DNA of 64,000 nt from Blastobasis lacticolella (GCA_905147135.1 LR990050.1:10972001-11036000); one strand, 5' to 3'; shown: positions 36,685-48,294, numbered from the stretch's first letter. The notes: a model not told the origin generated them from the letters alone. A program made the numbers and translations.

Positions 36685-36865
36685 AGAAAAGAAATTAAAA
36701 ACTCTGGATCTGGGTCTGGGTGTTCTATGTATAATAAGTATGTATTTAAAAGTATATAAGTAGTTTATCAGTTATCTAGCACCCATAACACAAGCTTTGC
36801 TTACTTTTGGGGCTAGATGGCGCTGTGTGAATTTGTTTACGATTATTTATTATTTATTTATAAAA
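36685..36865 (+). mobile_element. SINE copy, 5'-truncated, plus orientation
   Basis: It lacks the tRNA-like head but has the body seen in the fuller copy at 48851-49139: gggtctgggtgtt, aataagtatgtatttaaaag, gtagtttatcagttatctag and cacccata. This is followed by caagctttgcttacttttgg and ggctagatggcgctgtgtga, then an ATTT-rich tail. The family looks like the butterfly SINEs described as Metulj-type, but the exact name is from memory. Confidence 0.75.
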
Positions 36866-37013
36866 ACAAAAAAAAATACAAGAAACTAACTAATCAACTA
36901 ATGCCGCGCCTGTCTGCCTAAGCATCATTTATTCATTCACTTGCCTTGCCAGAGGTCAAAGATGCTCCGTTCATCTAAAAGTCTCTCTCTACCTATTAAC
37001 ATCATAATACGTA

Positions 37014-37110
37014 CAGTACGTTTCGTTAAAGACAAAAGTAGAGCACGACAACGAACGGCAAGTATTATTTACAGAAATCAAAATAAATTGACTTCAATTG
37101 AAACGTATTT
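37014..37110. mobile_element. Short TA-flanked MITE, internally shortened copy
   Basis: The left end cagtacgtttcgttaaagac followed by agagcacgacaacgaac matches the TIRs of the MITE at 41851-42038 (agagcacgacaacga). The right end ttgaaacgtattt is the inverted partner, and both ends abut TA. At 97 bp it keeps one long TIR and a shortened opposite one. A Tc1/mariner-type target is implied by TA only. Confidence 0.55.
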
Positions 37111-38930
37111 TACAAAAAACGTAAGGTCATTATGGTATGTGTAAAGTGTGAATAAGGCCACCACCGTACCTACGTAATGGAGAAACGAAACTGTTAAGTG
37201 TGAAGGTTGTTTATTATATGGCCGAAGTGACAAACGAGCAGGTCCACCTGTAAAACACAATCTATGCCTAATAAAAATGCAGTAACGCGATTGCGTGTCA
37301 CTTTGAGGACTGAACTAGTTAACATGCCATGGTAAGATATGGCGACGCGGACGGTACAAACAGACTCTAGAACCGGCTACGAACAGATTCCACAGGCTTG
37401 ACAGTCTTATCATCGATTTAACTATTTGATAAATATTATTTCAAATCTAGAAAGTAGCTGGATTTTTAACCTAACTGATAATAATGATAGGTACCTAGTT
37501 ACTTATGTTTTTCGCTCACGTCATCAATACGTGATGTTATTTATGTTCAATAAATAACATTGCGATAATGTTACAACCAGTAGGTAGGAACTATCTACAG
37601 TAAAATGTGAACTTTCATCATAACAATAATTTCCGTATCTAATTATATACAGTATAGGAATCGCAGTGTTGAAAATACACAAATTAAAAGGACTCTCCAT
37701 TTTCTTGTCTACGGAGTTTTAACTTAGTCGACTAACAATATTCTGATGGGTATCGTTCTAGTCCACTGGACACGATAAGTACGGCCTAACAATTTATTTA
37801 TTAAAAGCATCAAAAAGATTGAATATCATACCTCCAAAAAAAGTACCTACAACAATTCGTAAATCATTATTTCTAGAAAGGGCACAGCCTCATTAAAAGT
37901 TTTCATACAAGGAAAATATTATCCTTCACTGATAGGACGAGCTATTCCGAATATTCTATTATTAAATGGTCGTATTGTACCCGTGTTGTTGATCCAAGTC
38001 GACGCTTAAGGTGCGGCGTTACACGCCATATGAGCGAACGTGCGGTAATTCAATAAGGCGCCTCTAAACCACCTAATGGAGGGTGCACCTCTATCACGAA
38101 GCAAACGCTGCCTCCAATTTGTACACAACCTGAATAAAGTCCATTCCACTCGCCGCTCCGTTGCTTTCAGATTCAGGTAAGTAAATAAATATTAAAATAT
38201 TCGTAACAAAGATCTTTACATTTCAAATTCTCTCTATGTTCGCATCACTCCAATGCATTTCAATTCGGAGATACGATGTACCTAAATATTTGTTTGTAGG
38301 GTATTACGTGTGACGAATGATCGTATTGTCTCTTGAATTTTGGTGTTGTTAACGAGTATACCTTCGTAATAGGATTAGGGGCGGTCGAAATCATTGATAA
38401 AACAAAATTTTAAATGCAATCATGTTTCAATATTAGTGGCATTCCATCAGTGGGCTTTGTTATCGCGGCATCGCCCGTCCCGCCTTGTGACAAACAACAT
38501 TCGTGGACGACATTTATGCGCCGTCATGGTCCTCAATAGAAAGGCTTCGATTTACGTTCTTTCTCTTTTTGTCAGATGTCTTTTTTACTTCGGTTTGTAT
38601 TCGACATGAGCCATTGCACAAATTGACGATGTCTGAATGTATCTAAGTAGTTTCGTATTTCAGTGAATTTCAATCATTAGTAAAATAATATTATACTTAA
38701 ATGATTATAATATTTCGGGCGCTCCAGTGCTTCAACTCGAATGAAGATCTTCATAAAAACGTCCAATTTTAATGTCCCTGGCAGGATTGAAGGCGATACT
38801 CTCAGATCAAAGCGATAGCGGCACTCTACTTTTGGAAAAATCGATATCTGTCTGGTTTTCAATAATTTCCTTTTCATGCAGATTCAATAAGTGATAAGGA
38901 CACTTCTGAAGATTGTCGAATCAATTAAAA
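37111..38930. other. AT-rich non-coding DNA with one perfect hairpin
   Basis: atgttattta (37534-37543) and taaataacat (37551-37560) pair perfectly with a 7-base loop. No gene is supported. Confidence 0.5.
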
Positions 38931-40595
38931 GTTGGATTGGCGGGCGTCAGATGCAGGTGCCGTCGGAAGAATGGATTAAACTGTAAACAATACTCGGGTG
39001 TAATTGCAGGGTAGGCGCGATCGGGTCGCAGAGACAATGCGCCGAGACTCCGCCAGGCGGCGCTGGGGGAGCTATTTGTATGCGTAATGGAAGATCGAAT
39101 TTCGTATTTGTTCGTAGGGTCGTTAGCAGCACCTTCGCGCTTGTTTATAAAGAAAACAAAACCCTTTTCCGTGAAGGCGCGTCGCGGCCGCAGCCCGCCG
39201 CACCAGGAACAACACGAGCCCTAACAAATATCTGTTATTGTATTACAACTTCTGTTTAAGCATCGTTTACACAGTATTGTAATTGGTTGCGAGGTTTTGC
39301 AACACGGTTCGGTTGTGTTTTCTGCCGAGAGTTATAAAGTTATTGGCTAAAAGTATCTCTAGTCTCTATCTCTATAAAATACTTCGTTGCTTTACTTACG
39401 TTGTTATTATTTTCTTGGTAAATTTGTCATAACTAATAGGTAGATATTTTCTTGAAATAAAGGTATTCCTTGGACCTATATATAGTTCTGTTAAAACTAC
39501 AATGGTTACATTGACTTTCAATATAATTGAGTTGCTCGAAAGTTGTGTTGGAGTTCGAAGCTGCATACACAAGTGCGCGGACATCCGAAGCTTTTCGTCA
39601 CGCATACCAATGCCAGCAATGGTGACAATGGGGCCGACTCCTCCGCTGGCCAGCCCGTAGATTCGGCTCTCAACAGCATACCTAAGACTCGATGGAGCGT
39701 AAACTGCAGTCACGCGCCGTGGATTCCGTATCCACACGTAGCCTCCACTGGCCCCGTGTAAAAAGCCTCCGTTTTCTTCCCTTCGTCCTCGCAAATCCAC
39801 CGCATGTGTGGGTATGTTTTCTTTCGTACTTAATAGAGGTACCTACCCATACTCACTGGCTTATCGATTGTTTTTCAGTTCCTGCCTTTTACTCGAATGT
39901 TGTTAAACGTTGTTTACCTGTTATGTGGGTGGTATGCTTAGAAAAATATTCAGAAATACTAACAAAAAGCACACATCCATTTATGCAGCGTACTTACTTC
40001 TTAAAGGGTATATCTATAAATAAGTAAACAAGCTGATACGGGACATAATTTTAATTGAACGGATAGTCATCTGCACACATTATGATGAATGTGATGTTTG
40101 TTTTGGGCGTCTGTTAAAACACTGTAGGTATTTACACAAACAGTGTGGAGTAGGTGGAGGGCAGGACATCACGGGCGAGCGTACGCGGTGTCAAGATCAC
40201 GTCGGCGTCGCGCCGCGCGGTGACGGCCCCGCCCGCCCGCCCCGCCGCCCTTCTACTCCATCAACCCTCGCACCACGCATGCTCCAATTATAATCTGTTT
40301 AGGGATGTCCTTTGTCGATTAAGATTAAACTTTTACCGAACTGCAACAAATCAAATCAACTCCTCGTTTCAACACGAAATTTGTGCTACAACAATCGCTA
40401 ACCCGAGGGATACGAAACCGCGTTCACCCTCAAAATCTATAAATGAGCATCGGATCTCACATCGAGGAGTAAATAAAAACAGAGAGCGAACATCTCGCTC
40501 GGTGAGCTCAGGCTTTCATGTGTCTAGTGGAAGGACTGACAGGGTTAAGCACGATAGCCACCCGCGGCGGATAACTCGATAGCTCGACATGGGAT
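38931..40595. other. Non-coding DNA with islands at 38940-39220 and 40150-40300
   Basis: The first island contains gactccgccaggcggcgctg (39049). The second contains gcgccgcgcggtgacggccc. Frames at 39396-39800 (minus, 134 aa), 39692-40027 and 40154-40582 lack domains and switch composition along their length. No gene is called. Confidence 0.45.
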
Positions 40596-40599
40596 AGGG

Positions 40600-40860
40600 C
40601 GGCATTACCGTCGGCGGTGCGGTGCGCGCGCAGCGGCGTCGCGCGGAGGGCTGCAAACCGGCTGCGGAGGGCGACCGGGCCGCCCGCGTCCGAGTGCCGC
40701 CACTCGCCGCCGACTCCGCCGCGACACGGCCAGCGCCGCCTCGCGCTCCGCCGAACGGTCACTGACCGATACGCGCCCGCGCCGCCGCCGCGCCACCGCC
40801 GCGCCACCGCCGCGCCGCCACCAGGTAGCCCGACTCCCGGCCCTCGCTCCGTAGCGTGAT
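40600..40860. promoter_or_regulatory. Strong CpG island with CGCCGCGCCAC tandem unit
   Basis: This is one of the most GC-rich stretches of the window. An 11-base unit cgccgcgccac is tandemly repeated at 40784-40822. Long frames exist in four of six phases (Arg/Pro/Ala/Gly-rich), the signature of GC bias rather than coding. It lies 7.3 kb upstream of the exon at 48167, so it could be an alternative promoter, a Polycomb-type element or an enhancer. No splice donor in good context follows. Confidence 0.35.
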
Positions 40861-41850
40861 ACCCACCAATATCGCCGTAAGCGGCCCCACATTACCGGCC
40901 GCCTCTGTGTCCGACTTTAATTTGTTCCTTATTGTTTTTGTGTTTATTGTTTTCCTAAAACGTGCATTAATCGGGCCAAAATGCTCCAAATCACATAGCG
41001 GGCCCTCGTGTTCTGTGAATTTATGATTACCGCGGAGGGAGCGTCACACGACGACGTGAGTTTTTGATGGACTGCCCCAGTTTTGTTGTTTTGCTCGAGT
41101 CAGTTTTACGTTATGAATATTAATGCTCTTGAAATGCTTTCGTTTTCATTATTCCTTTTTTGTTTTTTTCAAGAATTTTTGGGAAGATCTTAGTCATTCA
41201 TGAATTTTATATGCTTAAAAGTCAAAGAGGCTGTAATAGCTAGCTATTGCGTTTACTGTTACAAATAGCTAGAAGTTATACGTTTATGAAGAATGACGAC
41301 ATTTATTTATGTTTTACTAAACTAAAGCTACATTTGCGGAGTTAAAGCTAAAGTAAAGTAACGAAATGCGACGTAGTTGTTAGGATTTCTTTCCAATAAA
41401 TGTAAAAGCAAGGGTCTCAAGTCTCGCTTGATTCGGGTTACCTTTATCGCCGTCCTCAGACCCCTATAATACTTTGAAGTTGGCTCTTCGTGGAAAGCTA
41501 GCCACCAACTGATCACACCATACAGATTATTGTTATTGTGAAAGATTTCTTTATAGGTGTTTTTTTTTTATTAGCGTTTAGTGCCTAGGTTTTTAGGGTT
41601 TAATTTTAGGATAGGAATAGCACTCTTCAATTCACAACCGTCTGGGACTTTTATGTACCAAAATAATGGGCCGTAACATTTTCTTCTAATGTGTTTCCAT
41701 CACTGCATTTGCAATCCAAGATTATGAAAATATCTCCAACTAGCGAGTGTAGTACTTACCTAGCTATGTATTTTACGGGTTGTCCGTTATATTTTGTGTA
41801 GGTATCTATTGTATTATATCTATACCGTTTTGATTTCAAATGTGTATCTA
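40861..41850. other. Non-coding DNA, nothing recognised
   Basis: 40861-41060 keeps moderate GC and a gcgggccctcg patch. Beyond that the sequence is AT-rich with no repeat or gene found. Confidence 0.5.
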
Positions 41851-42038
41851 AAGTATGTTTGGATAGAAAAAGACAAAATGAGAACACGACAACGATATGC
41901 ATTACATTTATTTAAATAAGTATATTAAATTAGATTTCTTTAAGTATTGAAACGAATAAGTCCATTTATTTAAATATCTGTGGATAATTCTTATCGTTGT
42001 CGTGCTCTACATTTTTCTTTTTCTATTGAAACGTACTT
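41851..42038. mobile_element. 188-bp MITE with long TIRs and TA target duplication
   Basis: The first 47 bases match the reverse complement of the last 47 at 39 positions. The shared core is cacgacaacgata and the outer end aagta(t/c)gttt. TA lies directly outside both ends (41849-41850 and 42039-42040), as expected for Tc1/mariner-type insertion. The inner parts also share tatttaaata words in inverted order. It has no coding capacity. Confidence 0.82.
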
Positions 42039-42065
42039 TATGGAAGTACATATCGATCTTCTGTA

Positions 42066-42260
42066 TCTATCCATACTATAAAATAAAGTCGCTTCTCGCC
42101 GTCTGTCCCTATACGCTTAAATCTTTTAAACTACGCAACGGTTTTCAATGCGGTTTTCAGCAATAGATATAGTGATTCAAGGGGTAGTTAAATAGCAAGA
42201 AAAAGGGGTAGGTAGGGGTGAAGTAAGTGTACGTGAACGAAGTCGCACCAGGTCCACTAG
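42066..42260 (+). mobile_element. Short non-autonomous Helitron-like element, copy 2
   Basis: It starts TCTATCCATACTATAAAA after an A and ends gggtc-type ...ggtccactag before a T. It matches copy 1 (20055-20262) throughout, at nearly the same length. It sits only 26 bases from the MITE right end, so the two form a composite cluster. The A|T insertion context is met at both ends. Confidence 0.8.
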
Positions 42261-42530
42261 TATGATACATTTGACTTTTGTGATATCGATGTAGAGAAAA
42301 TGAAAACAAAACATTTTGTGCACACATGTCACAGGTCATATTGTAATTCCGCCCAATACATTAATGATGATGACTCCCGCACCTATTACAGGCTTATCTC
42401 ATTTATTAGCGCCCGTATGCATCACGTTGAATTGTAATGTCACTCTGTTAGCATCATTGAGTCGGTGAACTACAGCGTTTTGCCATCGGATGCAACTCGG
42501 TGGAAACTGCAATATGTTTAGGTACTCATA
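42261..42530. other. AT-rich spacer, nothing recognised
   Basis: No gene, repeat or motif cluster was found between the Helitron-like copy and the next island. Confidence 0.5.
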
Positions 42531-43100
42531 ACTTCACCAACGCGTAATTCAGCAGCCTTCCACACTACAAATAGGCTAGGACAACAAATAAATCACGAGG
42601 GGTCGATTAAATCAGCACAGCATAGCTCATCGCCGGTCCCACGGCGGCATACGCGAGATAACCCGTCCGCGCTAACGGCACCTTGAACTCGGACCTCGCA
42701 TAAATTAGCTTCGACTTGTTCTCGCAATTATAAGCTAAAGATTCGTCGCTCGCTAATGGCCTAAGATTCGTGACACGAGACGACAGCGGCGTCGAATCCG
42801 ACGACTCATTGTCCACGACGGTCCGACGGTTGATGGCGAGACGCGGGCGCGCCGGCGCGAGCGCTGTCCTAATGTCCCTAATGCCCCGGTGGCCCGACAA
42901 GAGGACAATTTCCGTCCCCGCCCCTACCTTCCCGCCATTACCCACTAGAAACAATTCCCCGACCATTATAATCATTAATGATGCCGCGCCATTACCGCCC
43001 GCTAACATTGATTCACTCCTGTCACTATTATTTATTGTCTACGAGTCGATATTTCAAAACACGGACGCCTTGTTACGAGCCACATAATTCATCATGAAAC
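42531..43100. promoter_or_regulatory. Candidate enhancer island
   Basis: A GC-rich block (42640-43010) ends in a run of homeodomain-type sites around a perfect 12-bp palindrome atcattaatgat (42971-42982), with ccattata, ccattacc and tgattcac nearby. Two long frames on opposite strands (42607-43008 minus, 42770-43087 plus) share the same DNA and show no domain, which points to composition rather than coding. Confidence 0.33.
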
Positions 43101-43875
43101 TTCATAATGAATAACTCAGTGAAATTAATGAAGTGCGCTATGTGCTGCTTCGATCGAACCGTTTTTGTCTTGCTTTTTGAAAAAAATATTTGTATCATAC
43201 GCGGCAAATATTTTTTGTACAGAATAAAATACACACAATTCAAGTTTAATCCCTTTATTGTATGCGCTCTTGGTACAGACGGAATAAATAGAACACTGCC
43301 GAGCACGTGACTCTGACCCTTTTTCGAGCACTCCAGTGTCAGAATTCGCCGCTGACTGATGCAGGGCTAATGACAAATTAACCGTTAAAACTCGTGGAAA
43401 GGCGTGCGACGGAAAAAACGTTTGAATAAAAAGCCACGAGCGCGTCGGCGCTTTTATCTGTGGGCTCGTTCGCGAAGACGTTTGTTTTGAATGGGGAGTC
43501 CACTCCGCGGCCGCGGAGCCGCTGTCGGATACAATCAACGCGCCGCCCGCAAGACCTTTGAAGTCTCCTTTGAAACACTTCACTGGATAGCATTCGGACA
43601 TACTTACGAGGCTAAAGACGTAACCTCTGACTGCTTTAAATATTAAACGAGCAGTTTCCACATTAACGTCCTTCTATTTCCGAGCACGTCCAAAGACTTG
43701 CGTGTAGCAATATTAAAATCCGTCATCATATATCGCGACGATATGAATATCGTATTTAACGCTTGATTGACAGCAAAACAATAGACGTATCTTAAGAATT
43801 TGATTCGCACGCGAGCCGTGATTGCTCCCACGATAATTATGGTAAATAATGTGTGCAGCAAATCATACAGTACAA
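43101..43875. other. Non-coding DNA carrying the longest chance frame (178 aa, minus)
   Basis: The frame at 43125-43661 is the longest in the window. It is Ser/Lys-rich, overlaps a second minus frame (43378-43593) and a plus frame (43107-43310), and has no signal peptide, membrane segment or domain I recognise. Its N-terminal half is GC-rich and its C-terminal half AT-rich, so it is treated as non-coding. 43440-43570 is CpG-rich. Confidence 0.4.
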
Positions 43876-44480
43876 AATGAGGCATAAAATGTTAGAGTGG
43901 AGGCTTGGGAACGAGACGAGCGTGCGTAATTACCCGGCGAGAATGTGGCGAGTCCTGCGGCCGGGACAGCCTCCGCCGCCCCGCTACGAATAAAGTGCTG
44001 GGTGCGGCGCCCTTAACTCGTTAATTACACTTGCAAACTTAATATACGTGTCACTAATTCCACGGGCCTCATTTGAAGTTTCAATTCCGGCGCGCCGGCC
44101 GAAACGCAATCTTGCGCCGAGTTCCGAAAGCTATTTTAGTCGGTGTCTACTTAATCACTCGCAAGAGCTGTGTCCGAACGAGTGTTGATGCGGCCGTCTC
44201 CTCGGGGCATCTATTAACCGGACAGGAATCGTTTCCCACAGCGGGCGCGCTCGGCTCGTCACGGAATCAATATCGTCTTTTATCTTATGAAACGTGCTCC
44301 ACATGCAGACTCGCACGGCTCGCACGCCTCGCACGCCGCGCCTCGCACCGCGATGCGTAGCTGCCTCCACGCACCAAAATAATGAACAAATATGGGGAAA
44401 GATAGCGATAATTAATCCAAATTTCTTCGCCCGGTCTCTCGTCGAGTACATCGCTCACGAACAAACGCACGGGCTCTAAA
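43876..44480. promoter_or_regulatory. CpG-rich island with a ctcgcacg tandem patch
   Basis: The stretch is GC-rich apart from homeodomain-like ttaattacac and cactaattcc. ctcgcacg-type words are repeated at about 44309-44347. Overlapping frames on both strands are explained by this repeat. A regulatory role is inferred from composition only. Confidence 0.25.
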
Positions 44481-47400
44481 ACTCGGAAGATTTAATTAAA
44501 GCTGCTCTCAAGTCGTGATATTAGTTTTCCTCTGAACATCTGAATATTCAATGGTTTCAAAGAGCTTTGTCCGTTCGTGTTGAAAATAGTTATTACACAC
44601 ATGAGAGCAATATTGTAATACTAACGTTTCCGTTTTGATGTGCCGTGTAACAATTTAACTCCACAATGAATTTGGGCGAAATTACTTTCACGCCTTAATA
44701 TTATCGTTAATACTAGCAGATTTTCCGTATCCTATATATAGACCACAATGATTCAGAAGAAACTAGAGCTCACATGTGTCAAGTGGGGCAGATTCATTGA
44801 CATTTTTTCGTTGAGAACTACAAAAGCTTTACGCCAATTAAAATAGTTGAGTAATTTTTTGTGGCGCAGCCGGTTGACGGATGCCGAAACACATTCTGGC
44901 CAGAAGTGAAGATTAATACGGTTCAAACGGACGGGCGCCTCGTTAATGTTCGTGTAAATATACCGACTGCAACATGTTTATAACTCCACGGCTGGGCTCT
45001 TAAACGGGTACCAGATCTGAAACGTAAACAATGGTCTTTAATTAGTCGAGTGTACAGCACTCGACAAGCAACATTTTCCTATTGGCTCCGGTATGCATTA
45101 AACCAATAACCGATCCTTTGTAACGTTGTACACGGACACAGCTCACTTATTTATGGGCGTAGAGATCGTATAACAGTCGAGAGTAATGCGGCGCGCCGTG
45201 CAGTACGTTACAATCAGAGCCGAGCGCAATCGATGCAAGTTCAAGTGCAAGAACAGCCCGCTCCATGCATCACTCCGACCAGAAATACATCAGTCCGCGT
45301 CTATCGGCCCATGGGAAAACGACCAAGCCGATGCGGACGCTTCCTACTTGCCTTATAAGTCTGGTACTTCACTCACTCGGTACACGGCTACGGTTGTACG
45401 ATACACCATTAACATCGAGCTTCCATCTAAATAAAAAGCGCAGAATGCCATTTCTAAGGAACTGCATTAAATAAAAATAAATGCCTCCATCTGATACAAC
45501 TCCCATACAAAATACATTATGTATTCCAAAATTATAATATTTAATAATATATCGTGCTTAACAATGAATAAATCCCGTTTGACAAGATGTTGTTGTCTAC
45601 ATTTCTTCAATAGAAACGTATTTACAGTTCCATTCATTTTTATTATGGTGATTAATGTCCCACTAGTTTTATAGCCCGCCATGTAAATCGCCCACTTTGC
45701 AATGTAGAGTACTCTTTACGACGTCTCAATTGGTCATTAGCTTTAGAAGAGCAAGTTGAGAGCTTTTGAATACTTCTCGACGTATAAATCAGTCCGGAAT
45801 GATATAAGAAAGTTGTAGTAAATTAATGTTTAAAATTAAACTCGTTTAATGTAGTAATTACTTATTCAAATGAGCCGCGTTTAAGTTGGTCGTCAGAAAG
45901 AAGTTCTCAAAGTGAATTTTGTCGCAACTCCGCGCGAATTCGCGCGAGGCGGCGCGGCGGCGGCGGCGGCCGGCGTCGCTCCCGCGACACAAAACAAAGT
46001 TTCGCCACCAGGGCTTTAAATTCCCTAATGTTTGTCAAAACATACTTAAACCTGTCAGGAGGCGCTTAAATCAATTTATTATACAGGTACCCGGAGACAC
46101 TTCGGCAGCGAGCATGTTTACCCACATGTATGTATGTAAATCTCGCGTTCGTTGCTTCCTCAAAAAGCCGTATGGAAAACTCTAAGCCTCTTTTATATTC
46201 TTATTCCTTATCCTTGTGGGATAATTCAGGCCCATAGGACAGGTTTTTACATAATTTTACTGCGGCCCTTTCTATTGGAAGTAGGTACGCTTTTTGCAGA
46301 TTCGCTTTTTCGGTGCGAATTTTTATTGGTCACACAGGAGCGCGCGCTAAATTAGCAAACATTCAATAAATCACGGCAGCGTAATACAATTTAGCGGGAT
46401 CGTAAATAAAATTTGAGCAAGGGGTAACGAGTTTTAAAACAAACATGTTAGAGGACAAAAAGGGTTAAAGGGTGGGTGTAGTGATTGTAGTGAACAGTGA
46501 ATAATATACAGCGTGTGATGTTGATGTGGGGCAATTGTTTGACATGCGAAGCACTGAGATCAGCGGCACCGTGGGCGAGGGGCGCCCCTAGCTCACGCTC
46601 CAGCCGCCTTGCCTGCCAACTTCAACAATATCTATTATTATGTATAAGCAGTTACTTATATGAAAACAAATCAAAAGCGATAGAGCCTTGTGCGACTCGT
46701 TTATAATAATCGGGATTATAATCTCCAATTCAAAGATCCGTTGACAAAACAAACGTGATGCTTTGAGATTTACATTAGGTAGAAGCACATGGGTTAGCTT
46801 ATCTAAGTTGGTAGTTTGAACTTTTTACGTTACTTTTAACAATCGCAGCGACTTCTAGTAAACTTTTATTCGAGATAGATAGATACTTTAAATTTCAGTT
46901 TATTTAAAATACAATAGAATACCCACGATACACCAAAATCGAGCATTTATTTGAGAAGTAATCCCGGCTCTATGGGCTATTTTCCGCGGTAACAATGTCC
47001 TGCGTTCGTCCGATTGTTTAGGTGGACACAATAAAGGCCAAAAATAGCGGACGCAAAGGCGGCCCTTATCGGCGGACGCGAGTGGACGCGGCGACCCGAC
47101 CCTCATCCCTTCCGATAATCATATCGATTAGATATCGCTCCTTCCTTCTGACCCAACTACAATTATTCGCAGATTTACCTTGACATTCCTTTTGTTTTCG
47201 GATCCCCTCGGAATTCATAGTACCCTATTAAATTAAATTCGAAATCCGAAACTAAGGATTGGGTAGGCATGCTGCGGTATTAGATAAAATGTATGATGAC
47301 GATACATAGTAGATATGGTTTGGATGAAGTATGCGTGCCTGTCAAGCATGTCAAGTTCATTGTTTATGAATACATCATAATTCTAATCTCAAGATGTTAA

Positions 47401-47755
47401 AAGGTTAGATAACAAAACAATTTTAAAGCTTAAACTGTAAGTTCAATGCAATCTCGATAATAATATTTTTTACAAGTTCTTAGAATTTTTTGTTATTGAA
47501 AGTATACGATATAAAACTAATCTAACAAATCTGCGCGTAGCAAAAAATCTATAAATGCCTTTAATGCGGCATATCAGAAAGGACCCTCGTCTTCTATTCA
47601 AGAACAGCTGTTATTCACACTTTGCACACTGAATATTCTTTATAGACACAATGGGAAATTTAACCGCATCACGTCATGTTCAACATGGGTGGAGTCCGTT
47701 CAGTTGCGTCAGGTCTACGGTACCGGTCCCTCGTCGTCCGTATGGTTGTTTTATT
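44481..47755. other. Non-coding DNA with small islands upstream of the exon
   Basis: No supported gene. Islands lie at 44860-45010, 45180-45330, 45930-45990 (ggcggcgcggcggcggcggc) and 46970-47110. The right end of a possible fourth MITE copy is annotated at 45589-45622. AT-rich DNA separates these patches. Confidence 0.45.
45589..45622. mobile_element. Possible MITE terminal fragment
   Basis: tgttgttgtctacatttctt then caatagaaacgtatt followed by TA resembles the right terminus of the MITE at 41851-42038 (ctattgaaacgtactt then TA). No matching left end was found, so this is a fragment or chance similarity. Confidence 0.35.
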
Positions 47756-48166
47756 TTTCTTTTTTGTTAAGTTCGTCTAATAACTCGGCAAGCTTCGAGC
47801 TTTCGATGGCACCTCGAGCGCGGGCGCAAAAAACGACAAAGCTCACGCGCAAGTTCTAGCAAGGGGTCGGGAACACGGGACTATAACGAAACCCGTCAGT
47901 TAGTCGCGAGCTCGCACCGCGCGTAGTGGCGGCGCAGTGATCGCGCGTCGACCCGCGGCGTCCTCAAACGAACCTATATTTACAGATATCGGAAATATAA
48001 AACAAAAAGTGCGATCGATAATAATGCTGATAAAATAAATTTGAAGACACTAGTGATTGATACAATACCAATGAACGTAAACGTGTTAACGATGTAAGTG
48101 ATAAAGTTGACGATAAAGTGCGATGTTGGATGTTGAGCTGTAGTGAAGTGGACTGAGTCAGTCAAG
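47756..48166 (+). promoter_or_regulatory. CpG-rich promoter-like region and 5' UTR of the exon at 48167
   Basis: GC and CpG rise sharply from about 47800 to 47970. A TCAGT initiator-like word is at 47896-47900 and a ctataac word at 47881, but their spacing is not that of a standard TATA plus initiator pair. An alternative model has a 5' intron ending at tatatttacag (47985), which would make 47986 the start of the exon. The stretch just upstream of the ATG carries stops in the reading frame (TGA at 48134-48136), so it is untranslated. The transcription start is therefore approximate. Confidence 0.5.
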
Positions 48167-48294
48167 ATGACGATGAAATCGCTGAAGTACAGCGAACGGG
48201 ATGACATGATGGACGGGTTCAGTCCGGTGCCGCCGCCGCTGCCTCGGCGGCAGCCCGTCAGGAACATCTACGCCGAGCCATTCGTGGACCCAAG
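48167..48294 (+). CDS. First coding exon of an unidentified protein (partial)
   Basis: The ATG at 48167 is the first after an in-frame TGA at 48134 and has A at -3 (caag-ATG-a). The frame runs 42 full codons and then two bases of the next, ending at AAG|GTAAGG, a near-consensus donor, so the next codon is split (AG|N). The peptide starts [15 protein letters not shown] and has a proline-rich arginine-tagged stretch at about residues 20-29 ([10 protein letters not shown]), which fits the class II SH3-ligand pattern PxxPxR. It continues to [10 protein letters not shown]. There is no signal peptide, so the N-terminus is probably cytosolic or nuclear. A CpG-rich promoter-like zone lies upstream, and downstream no partner exon is seen within 15.7 kb. 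I do not recognise the family; a transcription factor or the cytoplasmic N-terminus of a membrane protein are both possible. Confidence 0.72.

Noticed and set aside
40784..40822. Short direct repeats as a CRISPR-like array
   Set aside because: The repeats have no unique spacers, and the sequence is a eukaryotic GC-rich minisatellite.
43125..43661. 178-aa open frame, the longest in the window
   Set aside because: It overlaps opposing frames, changes composition halfway, has no domain or signal, and lies in a CpG-rich island.
47980..48267. 95-aa minus-strand frame over the exon
   Set aside because: It is a shadow of the supported plus-strand exon and its GC-rich leader, with no exon signals of its own.
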